Positions 45,671-54,517 of a stretch of DNA of 64,000 nt are shown in pieces. The notes beneath the pieces were generated by a model. It saw nothing but the letters and a program-made list of their open reading frames with translations. It had not been told where the DNA came from and searched no databases. This DNA is from AP-15 sp963703745 (GTDB lineage: Bacteria; Pseudomonadota; Alphaproteobacteria; ATCC43930; CGMCC-115725), in the NCBI GenBank assembly GCA_963703745.1, contig CAVPFL010000005.1, positions 186,001 through 250,000 on the forward strand, given 5' to 3'. How positions within the stretch are numbered: position 1 is the stretch's first letter; every line of letters begins with the position of its first letter. Made by a program: the position numbers and the translations under genes.

Positions 45671-47296
45671 ATGGCCCGGCTGACGATCCGCACAAGGTTG
45701 ATCCTGCTGGCGAGTGCGGCTTTCCTCGTCCTGATCGCGACGAATTGCTATTTGACGCGCACGCTCAGCGAAAATTCGGCCGGCATGGTCAAGGCCGCCG
45801 GACTGCTCAAGGGAATTGAAGAGGCGGACAGGGCGCGGATCAGGTTCGGCGAGATGCGTTACTGGATGACCGATCTTGCGGTCAGCCAGCTGACATTGTC
45901 GGAGCGCAATGCCACGACAGCCCGAACGCGAATGGAGGAGCATCTCGATAAGCTGGCGCCATGGAACCCGAAACGTATTGCCGCGGTACGCGGCGAGGTC
46001 GCGCAATACGAGGAGTTTGCCGCCAAGGCCGTTGACGAATACACCGACGACCGCCGGGTGATCGGCAATTCGCTTCTCGCGCAAGCGCGCCAGCACAGCG
46101 TGGTCGCCGATCAGTTGCTCGGCTCGATCGTCGCCGACCTGACCAGCGAGGCGCTCGTTGCACGTCAACAGGCCGTCGCCGAAGCGGCAGCGGCGACCCG
46201 GCTCTCGCAAATCGTCGTGGCTGCCGCCGTCCTGGTCGGCGCTCTTCTGACCTTCCTTTTACTGCGCGCAATCGTCGTGCCGCTACGCCGATTGGTCGCC
46301 GCGATGGATGGATTGAACGCCGGGAACGTCGATGTTGTCATCCCGGCGGCGGGTCCCGACGAAATCGGCGCGGTTGCGCGGACCCTCGGGAGGTTTCGCG
46401 ACACCCTCAGGGAGCAAAATCGGCGAGAGCGCGAGTTGCGTGCCGCTCACGAGGAATTGAAAGCGACCCAGGCCAGTTTGATTCATGCCGAAAAAATGGC
46501 GTCATTGGGCCAGCTCACCGCCGGCATAGCCCATGAAATCAAGAACCCGCTGAACTTCGTCAACAACTTCGCCTCCCTGTCGGTCGAATTGCTTAACGAG
46601 TTCAAGGAGACGGTGCGCCCGGTGATCGCTGCCCTCGGTGCGAATAAACGCGCCGAGATCGACGAAGTGACCGATATGTTGACAGCCAATCTCGACAAGA
46701 TCGCCGAGCACGGCCGGCGGGCCGACGGCATCGTCAAGAGTATGCTGGCGCATTCGCGCGGCGCCAGCGGCGAGCGACAAAGCTCCGATCTCAATGCCCT
46801 CCTCGATGAAACCCTCAACCTCGCCTATCACGGCGCGCGCGCTCAGGACCCCAACTTTAACATCACGCTCGAGCGCGAGTTCGATCGCACGATCGCGCCG
46901 ATCGAGCTGGTGCCGCAGGACATCAGCCGGGTGTTGCTGAACCTCTTCGGCAATGGCTTTTATGCCGCCGACAAGCGCCGCCGTGAGGCAGCTGACGCGA
47001 CATTCCGCCCCGTACTGAAGGTTGTCACACGCGCCCTGGGCAACGCGGTCGAGATAAGGGTGCGCGACAACGGCACGGGCATCCCGACCGAATTCCGTGA
47101 CAAACTGTTCCAGCCGTTTTTCACGACCAAGCCGACCGGCGAGGGCACCGGTCTCGGCCTGTCGATCAGCTATGACATCGTCACCCAGCAGCATGGCGGT
47201 ACGATCACCGTCGACAGCCGGGAAGGCGAGTTCACCGAGTTCACGATCCGCCTGCCGCGTTCCCGGCAGACCGCGCCAGCAGAGACGAGGGCATGA
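45671..47296 (+). CDS. membrane sensor histidine kinase with HAMP domain
   Basis: A 541-residue kinase. Membrane segments lie at ~10-30 (LILLASAAFLVLIATNCYL) and ~180-205 (IVVAAAVLVGALLTFLLLRA), enclosing a 4-helix-type periplasmic domain; then HAMP, a coiled coil, the dimerisation region with phosphoacceptor His288 (GIAHEIKNP), N box (VLLNLFGNGFYAADKRRRE), G1 (VRDNGTGIP), F box (FQPFFTTK) and G2 (GEGTGLGLSISY). I prefer ATG 45671 over GTG 45665 because CAGGAG is then correctly spaced. It follows the haem protein and overlaps the cyclase gene as ATGA. Confidence 0.93.
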   Translation: MARLTIRTRLILLASAAFLVLIATNCYLTRTLSENSAGMVKAAGLLKGIEEADRARIRFGEMRYWMTDLAVSQLTLSERNATTARTRMEEHLDKLAPWNPKRIAAVRGEVAQYEEFAAKAVDEYTDDRRVIGNSLLAQARQHSVVADQLLGSIVADLTSEALVARQQAVAEAAAATRLSQIVVAAAVLVGALLTFLLLRAIVVPLRRLVAAMDGLNAGNVDVVIPAAGPDEIGAVARTLGRFRDTLREQNRRERELRAAHEELKATQASLIHAEKMASLGQLTAGIAHEIKNPLNFVNNFASLSVELLNEFKETVRPVIAALGANKRAEIDEVTDMLTANLDKIAEHGRRADGIVKSMLAHSRGASGERQSSDLNALLDETLNLAYHGARAQDPNFNITLEREFDRTIAPIELVPQDISRVLLNLFGNGFYAADKRRREAADATFRPVLKVVTRALGNAVEIRVRDNGTGIPTEFRDKLFQPFFTTKPTGEGTGLGLSISYDIVTQQHGGTITVDSREGEFTEFTIRLPRSRQTAPAETRA

Positions 47297-48381
47297 GCCC
47301 GTTTAAGATCCTCGCCGTCGACGACGAGCCCGATTTCGAGCTGTTGCTGACGCAACGCTTCCGCCGCCAGATCCGCGAGGGAGAGTTCACCTTCCGCTTC
47401 GCCGGTGACGGCGAAGAGGCGTTGGCAGCGCTCGCTGCTGAGCCCGACATCGATCTGATCCTGCTCGACATCAACATGCCGGTCATGGACGGGCTCACCT
47501 TGCTCGCCCGGCTGCGTGAAAAGCAGATGCCGGTCAAGGCGATCATCGTCTCGGCCTATGGCGATATGACCAATCTGCGTACTGCAATGAACCGCGGCGC
47601 GTTCGATTTCGTCACCAAGCCCGTCGATCTCAACGATCTCGAAATCACGATCCGCAAGACCCTCGAGGATATCGGCAGATTGCGCGAGATCGAACACCTG
47701 CGCGCCGTCGCCGAGCGCGCGCGCAACAACCTGTCGCGCTATTTCTCGCCCAACCTGGTCGACATGCTGGCCGAGCGCGACGAGCCGTTGGGCGCGGTGC
47801 GACGGCAGACCATCGCGGTGTTGTTCGCCGACATCGTCGGTTTCACGAGCATGGCCGAGCGCATGGCTCCCGAGGCGGTCGTGAGGATGTTGCGCGACTA
47901 TCACGAGCGGATGACGGCGCAGATCTTTGCCTGCGGCGGCACAATAGACAAATACATCGGCGACGAAATCTTCGCTATCTTCGGCGTGCCGACGGCGAGT
48001 GGCGAGGACGCCGCCAACGCGCTACAATGTGCCAATATGATGCTCAGGGCGCTCGAGTGCTGGAACGAGGAACGCGAGGCGCGAGGCGAACCGCGATTGG
48101 CGATCGGCATCGGTCTCAATTACGGGCCGGCGGTACTCGGCGATGTCGGCAGCGAGCACAGCTTCTCGTTCACGGTGATCGGCGACACGGTCAATACTGC
48201 GAGCCGGCTGCAGCGGCTGACCCGCAGCCTCGAAACCCCACTCGTCGTCGGCGATGCGCTGGTCGATGCCGTCAATTTGGGAGCTTCCGATAGCGCCGCG
48301 GCAATAGCGAGCGAGTTGCGAGATCGGGGCGCGCACACACTCAGAGGCCGGGCTGAAGCAGTCCGCATTTGGACGCGCTAA
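47293..48381 (+). CDS. response regulator with adenylate cyclase output domain
   Basis: A 362-residue protein. Receiver at residues 1-120 (DDEPD, phosphoacceptor Asp59 in LLDINMPVMDG, Lys109 in VTKPVD). A short linker leads to a class III cyclase domain (~165-345): metal-binding Asp180 (LFADIVGFTSMAER) and Asp224 (GTIDKYIGDEIFAIFG), where Lys220 is the adenine-selecting lysine, plus VIGDTVNTASRLQ. It should make cyclic AMP in response to phosphorylation. Start overlaps the kinase stop, so the pair is cognate. Confidence 0.93.
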   Translation: MSPFKILAVDDEPDFELLLTQRFRRQIREGEFTFRFAGDGEEALAALAAEPDIDLILLDINMPVMDGLTLLARLREKQMPVKAIIVSAYGDMTNLRTAMNRGAFDFVTKPVDLNDLEITIRKTLEDIGRLREIEHLRAVAERARNNLSRYFSPNLVDMLAERDEPLGAVRRQTIAVLFADIVGFTSMAERMAPEAVVRMLRDYHERMTAQIFACGGTIDKYIGDEIFAIFGVPTASGEDAANALQCANMMLRALECWNEEREARGEPRLAIGIGLNYGPAVLGDVGSEHSFSFTVIGDTVNTASRLQRLTRSLETPLVVGDALVDAVNLGASDSAAAIASELRDRGAHTLRGRAEAVRIWTR

Positions 48382-48388
48382 AAGCGGA

Positions 48389-48793
48389 ATGCGGGCGGCG
48401 GTCACACTAACACGCTGGCTCATGCTAACAGCACTCTGCTGCGCGGCGTCGCGCGCCTTTCCGGCCGACCCGTCTAATCTCGGTCTGCCTTACAGCGATC
48501 TGCGCGATGACTTTCCGGATATGAACCAGATAACGAGAAAAGGGAGCGGATGGCGTGATTATATGGAGAGCGGCGATCTGACCACGATGGCGTTTTCCGT
48601 TGGGTCTGCCGATTTACGGGCGATCGAGAAACGCGGACCGACCTGGCTCGGGGGTCACGTTTACGTGATCCACGCCAGCGTCTGCCGCAAGGACGCGCAC
48701 GCGCTGGAGCCGAGGGATATCGATCTTGCCCTCGGCTCTCTGCAGGTGCAACAATACGAAGCACGCGGCAACCTGCGTGCTCCTCCCCAATAG
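48389..48793 (+). CDS. small secreted protein of unknown function
   Basis: A 134-residue protein with a signal peptide (MRAAVTLTRWLMLTALCCAA). The mature part contains DLRDDFPDMNQITRKGSGWR and HVYVIHASVCRKDAHALEPR, with a single conserved-looking cysteine. I recognise no family. It starts 7 bases after the cyclase gene on the same strand and may belong to that operon. The last ~15 residues may not be original. Confidence 0.5.
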   Translation: MRAAVTLTRWLMLTALCCAASRAFPADPSNLGLPYSDLRDDFPDMNQITRKGSGWRDYMESGDLTTMAFSVGSADLRAIEKRGPTWLGGHVYVIHASVCRKDAHALEPRDIDLALGSLQVQQYEARGNLRAPPQ

Positions 48794-48865
48794 GGGCATA
48801 GCCGCTATCTGCGTACGTAGATATGATTGCGCCTTGTCATCGAGGCTTGATGCCGGAGAACTGTC

Positions 48866-49231
48866 ATGGCTAATCCGTTCGTGCATGTCGAACTCGCGAC
48901 CACCGACATCGACAAGGCAAAGACCTTTTACCAGTCGCTGTTCAGCTGGCGGCTGCAAGACATGGATATGGGCGGTGGCATGAGCTACACGATGATCAAT
49001 GTCGGCGAGGGCACCGGCGGCGGCATGATGAAGCATCCGGTTCCGGGTGCGCCGTCCGCTTGGCTGGCTTATGCGCTGGTCGACGACGTCAGGGCGGCGA
49101 CGGCCAAAGCACAGTCGCTCGGCGCCAAAGTCATGCGCGATGTCACCGAAGTACCGAACGCAGGCTCATTATCGATCATCATCGACCCGACCGGGGCGGC
49201 GCTGGGGCTCTGGCAGCCGAAGACGAAGTGA
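48866..49231 (+). CDS. VOC-family (glyoxalase-like) protein
   Basis: A 121-residue protein made of two beta-alpha-beta-beta-beta units: NPFVHVELATTDIDKAKTFY with SLFSWRLQDMDMGGG, and AYALVDDVRAATAKAQSLGA with LSIIIDPTGAALGLWQPK. A family metal site would use His7 and the Glu/His at later strands; only some are present. GGAGAACTGTC precedes the ATG. Close relatives are annotated as glyoxalase or bleomycin-resistance-like proteins of unknown substrate. Confidence 0.85.
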   Translation: MANPFVHVELATTDIDKAKTFYQSLFSWRLQDMDMGGGMSYTMINVGEGTGGGMMKHPVPGAPSAWLAYALVDDVRAATAKAQSLGAKVMRDVTEVPNAGSLSIIIDPTGAALGLWQPKTK

Positions 49232-49291
49232 CCGGCGAAAAGCGCGGGAACTCGAACCGAGCATAGTCGTTAGCGGCGGGAAACATTGCCC

Positions 49292-49329
49292 CACCCTAAC
49301 CCTCCTCCGCACGCGGGAGGGTTAGGGTG
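49292..49329. repeat. intergenic palindrome with a 14-base-pair stem
   Basis: CACCCTAACCCTCC (49292-49305) is the exact reverse complement of GGAGGGTTAGGGTG (49316-49329), with a 10-base loop TCCGCACGCG. This is a typical intergenic repeat of alphaproteobacteria and may serve as a transcription terminator for the VOC gene. One arm of the same family is at 34074-34106. Confidence 0.8.
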
Positions 49330-49366
49330 AGGCACTCGGCGTTCGGTCCATAAAGGAACTCCCGAA

Positions 49367-49765
49367 ATGGCAACGATCCCCGATAAATATCTCGACCTGC
49401 TGCAGCAGAAGAAGGCGTTCGCCAATCTCGCCACCTTGATGCGGGACGGATCGCCGCAAGTGACACCGGTGTGGTTCGATTATACGGGCGGGGTTGTCCG
49501 CGTGAACACCGCCAAGGGGCGGGTGAAGGCGCGCAACCTGAAGGTGGGATCGCCGGTCGCGCTCGCCATCATGGATCCCGACCAGCCCTATCGTTACATG
49601 CAGATCCGCGGCCGCGTCCGGCGTGTCCTCGAAGATGGCGCCGACGCGCATATCGATTCGCTGGCCAAGAAGTACCTCGGAAAAAACAAGTATCCGTTTC
49701 GCCAACCTGGCGAAGTCCGAGTGATGTACGAAATCGAACCTTTCGCCGCCTCCGGAATCGACTGA
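49367..49765 (+). CDS. PPOX-class F420/FMN-dependent enzyme
   Basis: A 132-residue split-barrel protein: IPDKYLDLLQQKKAFANLAT, LMRDGSPQVTPVWFDYTGGV, VNTAKGRVKARNLKVGSPVA and IRGRVRRVLEDGA. These are the signature strands of pyridoxamine-phosphate-oxidase-like F420-dependent oxidoreductases, which reduce or bind flavin/deazaflavin cofactors. The C-terminus (VRVMYEIEPFAASGID) is intact. Substrate unknown. The two LLM monooxygenases in the window are possible users of the same cofactor class. Confidence 0.87.
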   Translation: MATIPDKYLDLLQQKKAFANLATLMRDGSPQVTPVWFDYTGGVVRVNTAKGRVKARNLKVGSPVALAIMDPDQPYRYMQIRGRVRRVLEDGADAHIDSLAKKYLGKNKYPFRQPGEVRVMYEIEPFAASGID

Positions 49766-49774
49766 GCCCTACAA

Positions 49775-50467
49775 TCAGCCTTGCATCAGCAGCGGGACCA
49801 GCGCATCGGGGTCCGACAGCATCGGGTAGTGGCCGGCGTCGAGTTCGAGATATTTCCCGTTGAGTTTTTCGGCGGTGCGGCGCTGATGCGCTTCGGGCGG
49901 GTTGGCGCTGCGGCTACAGCGGATCACCGTCGCGGGCCAAGTCTGGCTCCAGAAGTTCTTCAGCTCCATCGGAGCTTCCATCGCGTCGACGGGATGCGGC
50001 GTATAGCGGGCCAGCGCCCAGGCGCGTAAGGTCGGGTCGAGACCGGCGAACATCCGGCCTTCGGCATCTTCGCGCGACGGTCCGGCGGCGAGGGCCGTCG
50101 TGACCCGCGGCGTGGTTCGATTGACGATCTCGGCGATGCGCTCTCCGTCGAGGAGCGCCAAGGCGTCGATGAAGACGAGGCGGGCAATTCGCTCGCGGGC
50201 TAGTTCTGCGGCGCGGCACAACACCATGCCGCCGGCACTGGTGCCGGCCAGCACGACATCGCGCAGGTCTTCGTAGCGCATCAACTCGGCGATCTCGGTC
50301 GCGTGCGTCGCCGTTGTGATGGCGGGCCGCAGCGAATGGCGTCGCTCGGCGCAGCCCTCGAGCGAGGGGGCATAGACGAGGTGCCCCGCGGCTCTAAGGC
50401 GCGCCGCCGTCGGCTGCCAAATCCAGCCGCCCTGATAAGCTCCGTGGATCAGCACGAATGTCGTCAC
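49775..50467 (-). CDS. alpha/beta hydrolase (esterase/MhpC-like)
   Basis: A 230-residue hydrolase starting at a GTG (50467), with CAGGAGTGAG upstream. TFVLIHGAYQGGWIWQPTAA holds the oxyanion HG motif, the nucleophile elbow is GTSAGGM (Ser), and the catalytic His is in LELDAGHYPMLSDP. The lid region (RMFAGLDPTLRAWALARYTP) matches salicylate-esterase-like plant/bacterial hydrolases. It converges with the F420-type gene (10-base gap) and diverges from the LLM monooxygenase. Confidence 0.9.
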   Translation of the reverse strand: MTTFVLIHGAYQGGWIWQPTAARLRAAGHLVYAPSLEGCAERRHSLRPAITTATHATEIAELMRYEDLRDVVLAGTSAGGMVLCRAAELARERIARLVFIDALALLDGERIAEIVNRTTPRVTTALAAGPSREDAEGRMFAGLDPTLRAWALARYTPHPVDAMEAPMELKNFWSQTWPATVIRCSRSANPPEAHQRRTAEKLNGKYLELDAGHYPMLSDPDALVPLLMQG

Positions 50468-50585
50468 TGGCTCACTCCTGATTTCGGTTTGGTGGGGGCG
50501 ATGGCAGCAAACAGCGCAGTGGCCCGTGCCGGCGCGCTTGGCTAGGTTGATACGGGAACTTAAAGCGCGCGATTGAGGCAGGATC

Positions 50586-51638
50586 ATGGAATTCGGCATG
50601 TTTCACGAGTTTCCGTCACTCCCGGGCCGAACCGAGAGCGAAGCCTTCGACGAGGCGATGGAGCAGGTCGACGCGGCCGAGCGCTGGGGGCTCGATGCGA
50701 TGTGGCTCGCCGAACTCCATTTCGAGCCACGCCGATCGGTACTGTCGGCGCCGCTCAGCATCGCCAGCGCGATCGCGGCGCGCACCCGCCATATCAAGAT
50801 CGGCATCGCCGTTCAGGTATTGCCGCTCTGCCATCCGCTGCGGCTGGCCGAGGAAGCCGCCACAGTCGATCAGTTGAGCCATGGAAGGCTGATCTTCGGG
50901 GTCGGCCGCAGTGGCGTGGCCCAGACCTATGAGGCGTATGGCGTGTCTTACGCCGAGAGCCGCGACCGATTTCGCGAAACCCTCGACATCGTCGAGCGGG
51001 CGTGGACCGAGCCGAGCTTCTCGTATGACGGTGTCTACCACCGCTTCGAAAACGTCGCGGTGGTTCCGAAGCCCTTCCAAAAGCCGACACCACCGATCCG
51101 CATCGCCGCCAGCACCCCTGACACCTTCCCAGCGATCGGCCGACGCGGGATGCCGATCTTCGCCTCGGTGCGCCACACCAGCTGGGCTGCCCTCGCCGAG
51201 CAGATCCGGACCTACCATGAGGCCTGGCAGGCAGCGGGGCATCCCGGCAAAGGCCAGGTCTTTGTTTCGGCGCCGACTTACATCGCCAAGGCCGATCAGC
51301 GCGCCCGCTCGGAGCCCCGGGAAAGCATCATGCATTTCTACCATGAGCAGGCGAATTTGCTGGAGGGAGCGGCGAAATTGGTCGACCCCGAGACCGCCGC
51401 CCGGCGCATGCGGCGGGTCGAACAGCTGCGCCATCTCGATTACGACGAAGCGGTACGCACCAATGCGCTGGTCGGCAGCCCCGACACGATTGCCGAAAAA
51501 CTGCGATCCCTGCAGGTGGATATCGGTCTGAGCGGGATCCTTGCCGAGCTCAATTGCGGCGGCCTGATCCCGCATGACCGGGTGCTAACGGCAATGCAGC
51601 TCTTGTGCGAAGCGGTAAAACCCTGCTTCGCCGCCTGA
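50586..51638 (+). CDS. LLM-class flavin-dependent monooxygenase, paralogue B
   Basis: A 350-residue luciferase-like protein that aligns with the gene at 22548-23603 from the first residues (EFGMFHEF) to the last (MQLLCEAVKP). It shares AERWGLDAMWLAELHF, LPLCHPLRLAEEAATVDQLS and the flavin-site region RLIFGVGRSG. The stretch between residues ~240 and 300 differs most, which is the usual substrate-defining insertion of the family. A divergent hydrolase gene lies 118 bases upstream and could act on its product. Confidence 0.9.
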   Translation: MEFGMFHEFPSLPGRTESEAFDEAMEQVDAAERWGLDAMWLAELHFEPRRSVLSAPLSIASAIAARTRHIKIGIAVQVLPLCHPLRLAEEAATVDQLSHGRLIFGVGRSGVAQTYEAYGVSYAESRDRFRETLDIVERAWTEPSFSYDGVYHRFENVAVVPKPFQKPTPPIRIAASTPDTFPAIGRRGMPIFASVRHTSWAALAEQIRTYHEAWQAAGHPGKGQVFVSAPTYIAKADQRARSEPRESIMHFYHEQANLLEGAAKLVDPETAARRMRRVEQLRHLDYDEAVRTNALVGSPDTIAEKLRSLQVDIGLSGILAELNCGGLIPHDRVLTAMQLLCEAVKPCFAA

Positions 51639-51642
51639 TCGG

Positions 51643-51921
51643 CTATTCGGCGGCCCGCGTCTCCAGAACGGCCTCGGGCATCATCCCAAGAGCGCGCTTG
51701 TAGAGGTCGAGTAGGCTCTCTTCCTCGTCGACCTCGTCCTTGTCCATCTTCCGGATCTTAACGATCTGACGCATGATTTTGGGCTCGAAGCCGGTCCCCT
51801 TGGCCTCGGCGTATACTTCCTTGATGTCGCCGCTCAGCGCACGCTTCTCCTCCTCGAGCCGTTCGATCCGCTCGATGAAAGATTTCAGACGCTCGACCGC
51901 GACACCCCCGACATCTGGCAT
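51643..51921 (-). CDS. GapR-family (DUF2312) DNA-binding protein
   Basis: A 92-residue protein fitting DUF2312, the family of Caulobacter GapR: an N-terminal helix (VERLKSFIERIERLEEEKRA) for tetramerisation, then YAEAKGTGFEPKIMRQIVKI, the DNA-contacting part rich in basic residues, and an acidic C-terminal helix (EDEEESLLDLYKRALG-type). GapR binds overtwisted DNA ahead of replication forks and stimulates topoisomerases. It is essentially an alphaproteobacterial marker. It converges on the LLM gene with a 4-base gap. Confidence 0.9.
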   Translation of the reverse strand: MPDVGGVAVERLKSFIERIERLEEEKRALSGDIKEVYAEAKGTGFEPKIMRQIVKIRKMDKDEVDEEESLLDLYKRALGMMPEAVLETRAAE

Positions 51922-52020
51922 GGTCCCCTCTTCCCCTAACCGTGCTGCCCCCGCAGCACCGCGCCGAAGATAGTGATCGGCCCTCCCCAGTGCAAGGCGA
52001 GGGCCGTCACCCGGCTGCTG

Positions 52021-52314
52021 TCAGTGCTTCTGGGAGGCGGCGAAGGCGGCCTTCTGCTCGGCGCTCGCCTCCTTCTGATATTTCGCCCGCCATTCGTCGT
52101 ACGGCATGCCATAGACGATCTCCCGCGCTTGCGGGTCCGACACCGGGATGCTGCGCTGCTCGGCCTCCTCCCGATACCACCTCGACAGGCAATTTCGGCA
52201 AAAGCCGGCCAGGTTCATCAGGTCGATGTTCTGGACATCGGTCCGCTCGCGGAAATGCTCGACGAGGCGGCGGAATGTCGCGGCCTCGAGCTCGGTGCGG
52301 GTCTTGTCGTCCAT
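52021..52314 (-). CDS. DUF1244-family protein
   Basis: A 97-residue protein of the DUF1244 family (LEAATFRRLVEHFRERTDVQ, NIDLMNLAGFCRNCLSRWYR, YGMPYDEWRAKYQ). The CRNCLSRW motif (two cysteines) is the family's hallmark and may bind metal or RNA. AGGAGGAGA precedes the ATG. The function of DUF1244 is not established. It lies in the same direction as the GapR gene. Confidence 0.9.
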   Translation of the reverse strand: MDDKTRTELEAATFRRLVEHFRERTDVQNIDLMNLAGFCRNCLSRWYREEAEQRSIPVSDPQAREIVYGMPYDEWRAKYQKEASAEQKAAFAASQKH

Positions 52315-52374
52315 CGCAATCTCCTCCTTGCTTGTCGGACCGTATGTAGCGCTGCGACAGCCTCGGTTGAAGCG

Positions 52375-52839
52375 CTACCGGCCCTGCGCCGCAGCGCGAC
52401 GGCGAATCTCCTCGATCGTCAGATCTTCCTTATGCGTGGCGATGAACCAGCGATAGCCGAAGGGGTCCTCGATCCCGCCGACGCGATCGCCGTAGAACTG
52501 ATCGGCGACCGGCCGCACGAGCTTTGCCCCCGCCGCCACGGCGTGCTCGACCGCGCGGTCGACGTCCTCGACATAAAGATGGATCGAGACCGGCGACCCG
52601 CCGACGGTCTTTGGGCTCAGCGCCTGGATCTCGGGGTTCTCGTCGGCCAGCATGACGCGGGAATCGCCGATGCTGATCTCGGCATGGTGAACCTTGCCGC
52701 CGGGACCCTCCATCCGCATGACCTCCTCGGCGCCGAGCGCTTTCTTATAGAAGGCGATGGCGGCGCCCGCGCCACCCAAGATCAGATACGGCGTCACAGT
52801 GTGATAGCCCTCGGGGATCGGTTTTACCTCGGCGCTCAT
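52375..52839 (-). CDS. VOC-family PhnB-like protein
   Basis: A 154-residue protein: YHTVTPYLILGGAGAAIAFY and KKALGAEEVMRMEGPGGKVH, HAEISIGDSRVMLADENPE, then HLYVEDVDRAVEHAVAAGAK and FYGDRVGGIEDPFGYRWFIA. The pattern is that of PhnB/glyoxalase-like proteins, often of unknown function. The C-terminal THKEDLTIEEIRRRAAA is typical of this subgroup. Same direction as DUF1244 and GapR genes. Confidence 0.9.
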   Translation of the reverse strand: MSAEVKPIPEGYHTVTPYLILGGAGAAIAFYKKALGAEEVMRMEGPGGKVHHAEISIGDSRVMLADENPEIQALSPKTVGGSPVSIHLYVEDVDRAVEHAVAAGAKLVRPVADQFYGDRVGGIEDPFGYRWFIATHKEDLTIEEIRRRAAAQGR

Positions 52840-52944
52840 CCTGGCCTCGCTTCAGTGTGGTCGTTAGGTAAAGACGCTCCGACCAATGGCGTGCTCGCGG
52901 TCTTGTTTTACCCGACAGGCCTGCCCGGCGCTACCGAGCGGGGG

Positions 52945-54419
52945 CTACCGCGCGCTCGGCCGCACGAGGCCGTCGATATAGCTGACAATGACACTCGGAT
53001 CGTTCGTCGAGCAGGCGGCATAGCCGTCGGGTCGAACCAACCAAATGCCGCCTTCGCGGCATGGCGGCCAGATATCGGGATCGAGCAACCCTTCGAACCT
53101 CGCCAGCAGATCATCGGTCGCGGTGGTCCGCTGCGCGAAAAGCGCAAAGAGCGGCGCGTCACCTGATCCGACGAGGGTCTGGCCGGCGACGGGGACGACG
53201 CGCTCGCCCGGCTTGGGTCCAGCTCCATCCAAAGAGGGCCCGTTCAGCGGGCTGTCGGGATAGCCGATCGTAACCTCGGTCATTGTGTCGGCAAATGCAT
53301 GCTGGACGGCGACCAGACCCAGCATGAGGTGGCCGACCATGTTGCGTACAGTCTGGGCAACCGGGTTCCTCATCGTCCCGACAGCCGTCAACCTGCCGGC
53401 GGCGTTGAGCACCTCGTCACCAACCTTGCTGCGCTCCGGGCTGTAGCTGTCGAGCAGATGCTCATCGCAGGTCTCACGGACCACCAGCGCCAGCTTCCAG
53501 GCCAGGTTGAACGCGTCCTGCATTCCGGTATTCATGCCCTGCCCACCGGCCGGACTGTGGACATGGGCTGCATCGCCGACCAGGAAGGCGCGGCCCCAGC
53601 GATAATCAGAGACCTTGCGGCCGTTGATCCTGAAACCCGCGAGCCAGATCGGATCGAAGGCCACCAACCCGGGCGGTCCGCGCCGGTCGATAACCGCCTG
53701 AACCTCTTCCAGCGTGGGTGCCGGCGGATGCTCGGCGGCGGAGGGAGCCAAGTCCGCGATAACCCGATAGCGGCCCGGGGAGATCGGGAAAATGACAAAG
53801 ACGCCATCGTGATGCCAGTAAATCGAGGCCTCGCTGTCCGGACACGGATAGCCCCTCATGTGAACGTCGGCCAGCATCCAGTCGCTGTCCAACGTCTCGC
53901 CCGTAAAAGGTGCGCCGAGGGTATGACGCACTGCGCTGTGAGCCCCGTCACATCGACCAGCCAACCCACCGACACGGTCTCCTCACGCCCGTCGGCGTGC
54001 CGCAGCACTGCTTCGATACCGTCGCTGCTTTTGAATGTGGCGAGCACCACCTCGCGTTCGACGAAAACGCCGAGATCGTGGAGCCTCTCTTCGAGCAAGC
54101 GCTCGGTCTCGGACTGTGGCAGCATCAGCGCGTAGGGATAGGGGCTCTGCACGCTGCCCATGTCGACGCGGCCTATGACCTTGTCGCCGGCGATGAAGTT
54201 GACCGCCTCTGCCTTGAACCCGACATCGATGAACGGGTCCGACCCGCCACCCCGGTCCAACAATTCGAGGGTTCTGCTCCACAGAACGAGGGCCTTGGAC
54301 TTGTCGGTCCGCTGAGCCGCCTTATCGACGATGCGGACAGCCACGCCGTAACGCGCGAGCTCAGAGGCCATTGTCATTCCGACTGGGCCGGCGCCGACGA
54401 TCAGAACAAGCTTCGTCAC
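52945..54419 (-). pseudogene. FAD-dependent aromatic monooxygenase (PheA/TfdB family), frameshifted
   Basis: The N-terminal part (54419 to 53960) has the FAD motif LVLIVGAGPVGMTMASELAR and the RIVDKAAQ acidic residue. The rest, in another frame, has GCDGAHSAVR-like sequence, HDGVFVIFPISPGRYRVIAD, the FAD-binding GRAFLVGDAAHVHSPAGGQG and NTGMQDAFNLAWKL. The frames meet near 53959, where inserting one G (CTGGTCGGATGTGAC) restores VGWLVGCDGAHS. A single deletion therefore inactivates an otherwise complete ~490-residue phenol-hydroxylase-type enzyme. Confidence 0.88.
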
Positions 54420-54517
54420 TGATGAGTCTCCGAGTTGAATTGTCCCGACGGGGGCCGACCGAACCGGCGCTCATAGGGACATATGATGGCAATCACTTTC
54501 CGGCTGTGCGGATCTCT

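Noticed and set aside
49292..49329. The palindrome as a riboswitch
   Set aside because: A perfect simple stem with a 10-base loop, part of a repeated family, fits an intergenic repeat or terminator; no conserved aptamer features are seen.
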